Positions 28,920 through 30,056 of a stretch of DNA of 30,056 nucleotides are shown here, piece after piece. Below the pieces are notes generated by a model. That model saw only the letters and a program-made list of their open reading frames with translations, did no database searches and had not been told where the DNA came from. Origin of the DNA: JAJYVT01 sp036796435 (GTDB lineage: Bacteria; Actinomycetota; Acidimicrobiia; Acidimicrobiales; RAAP-2); NCBI GenBank assembly GCA_036796435.1, contig DAIRCY010000025.1:1-30056 (forward strand). Direction: 5' to 3'. The first letter of the stretch is position 1. Every line of letters begins with the position of its first letter. Made by a program: the position numbers and the translations under genes.

Positions 28920-30056
28920 TCACATGGCCGACGCGTCGAGGACGATCCCCCGTCCGTTGCAGACAGCGCACTCGGTCGAGAGGGACTCGATGAGCCCCTC
29001 CGAGATCCTCTTCCTGGTCATCTCCACGAGACCGAGCTCGGAGATGTCGAACACCTGGGTCCTCGTCTTGTCCCGGGCGAGCGCCGCCCGCAACGCGGCG
29101 GCGACCTTCTCGCGGTTCTCCCGCAGCTCCATGTCGATGAAGTCGATCACGATGATGCCGCCGATGTCTCGGAGCCGGAGCTGCCGGGCGACCTCTTCGG
29201 CGGCTTCGAGATTGTTGCGGAAGACGGTCTCTTCGAGATTGCTCTTGCCGACGTTCTTGCCGGTGTTGACGTCGATGACCGTCAGCGCCTCGGTCCGCTC
29301 GATGATGAGGGAGCCCCCCGAGGGCAGCCACACCTTGCGGTCCAGGGCCTTGTGGAGCTGCTCGTGGACGTGGTACCGGTCGAAGAGCGGCTGCCCCTCG
29401 GCCTCCGGCTCGTAGAGCTCGACCCGCTCGGCGAGCTCCGGGCTCACCCGCTCCACGTAGCTTCGGACGTCCTCGAAGAGCGCGGCGTCGTCGATGATCA
29501 CGCCCCGGTACTCGCTGTTCAGCTCCTCGCGCAGGATCCGCACTGCGAGCTCAGGCTCCCGGTAGAGGAGGCCCGGGCCCGTCGTACGCTCGGCGGCCCG
29601 CTCGATCGTCGACCACTGGTGGAGCAGCCCGTCGACGTCCCTGCGCAGCTCGTCTTCTGTCGCGCCCTCGGCAGCGGTGCGGACGATCAGGCCGTGGCCG
29701 GCGGGGCGCACGGCGTCGACGATCTTGCGCAAACGGCGCCGCTCGTTGTCGCCGAGCCGCTTCGAGATGCCGATGGCGTCGCTGTTCGGGACGAAGACGG
29801 CGAAGCGGCCCGGGAGCGACACCTCCTGGGTCAACCGTGCGCCCTTTGCGCCGATCGGGTTCTTGGTCACCTGGCACAAGATGAGCTGGCCCGGACGGAG
29901 CACCTCTTCGATCCTGGGCTCCGCCTTCCTCCCTCCTGCGTCGACGTCTTCGGTGTCGTAGCGCACGTCGCCGCGGTACAGCACGGCGTTCTTCGGGATG
30001 CCGATGTCGACGAAGGCGGCCTCCATCCCGGGCAGGACGTTCTGGACCCTCCCGAC
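28920..30056 (-). CDS. rne: Ribonuclease E/G, C-terminal 378 residues (cut by window edge)
   Basis: RNase E/G cleaves single-stranded RNA 5'-end dependently in rRNA processing and mRNA decay. The start and most of the S1 domain lie beyond the window; the visible part opens inside S1 (LPGMEAAFVDIGIPKNAVLY). The catalytic core is complete: LTVIDVNTGKNVGKSNLEET and IVIDFIDM carry the two Mg-binding Asp residues, and CAVCNGRG is the zinc-link. The protein stops about ten residues after the zinc-link, so the long C-terminal scaffold of E. coli RNase E is absent. It lies upstream of rplU-rpmA, as in other actinobacteria. Confidence 0.95.
   Translation of the reverse strand, partial: VGRVQNVLPGMEAAFVDIGIPKNAVLYRGDVRYDTEDVDAGGRKAEPRIEEVLRPGQLILCQVTKNPIGAKGARLTQEVSLPGRFAVFVPNSDAIGISKRLGDNERRRLRKIVDAVRPAGHGLIVRTAAEGATEDELRRDVDGLLHQWSTIERAAERTTGPGLLYREPELAVRILREELNSEYRGVIIDDAALFEDVRSYVERVSPELAERVELYEPEAEGQPLFDRYHVHEQLHKALDRKVWLPSGGSLIIERTEALTVIDVNTGKNVGKSNLEETVFRNNLEAAEEVARQLRLRDIGGIIVIDFIDMELRENREKVAAALRAALARDKTRTQVFDISELGLVEMTRKRISEGLIESLSTECAVCNGRGIVLDASAM

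Overview
The window is chromosomal DNA of a high-G+C actinobacterium, most likely from the class Acidimicrobiia. The evidence is indirect: strong G+C bias, a class II (plant-like) DAHP synthase, an MtrA/MtrB/LpqB-like locus, a prolyl-tRNA synthetase of the archaeal/eukaryotic-like type, and a secreted protein with GYWLVAxDGG repeats of a kind I associate with that class. Nearly every base is in a housekeeping gene. I see no tRNA, rRNA, CRISPR array, transposon or prophage.

Region 1 (1-12,873, minus strand) is one long translation/envelope cluster, read from right to left: xerC, rpsB, tsf, pyrH, frr, cdsA, dxr, an M50 site-2 protease, ispG, proS, rimP and nusA (cut by the window edge). Many junctions overlap (ATGA or TGATG). 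It combines ribosome and translation factors, UMP kinase, CDP-diacylglycerol synthesis, two steps of the MEP isoprenoid pathway and a membrane protease. cdsA and dxr carry unusual extra segments.

Region 2 (12,945-15,725, plus strand) is a response regulator, sensor kinase and lipoprotein operon matching the mtrA-mtrB-lpqB arrangement, but the lipoprotein is only 201 residues and keeps just the GerMN-like part.

Region 3 (15,765-20,231) has nadD, a 72-residue membrane protein gene and rsfS on the minus strand. These diverge from aroG on the plus strand across a 52-bp symmetric promoter region. aroG is followed by a 556-residue exported protein with six 40-44 residue repeats and a GH25-like domain. 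A 15-bp perfect hairpin closes this block.

Region 4 (20,327-30,056, mostly minus strand) is the actinobacterial rne-rplU-rpmA-obg-proB-proA block. A DtxR-type regulator (minus) and a divergent purine nucleoside phosphorylase homologue (plus) sit between rpmA and obg. A MoxR ATPase and VWA protein pair is overlapped onto the end of proA.

The most general observation is a promoter grammar. At least eight genes with little or no usable Shine-Dalgarno sequence have a TAnnnT hexamer ending 7-9 bases before the start codon, as expected for leaderless mRNAs. Genes inside operons use Shine-Dalgarno sites or stop/start overlaps instead.
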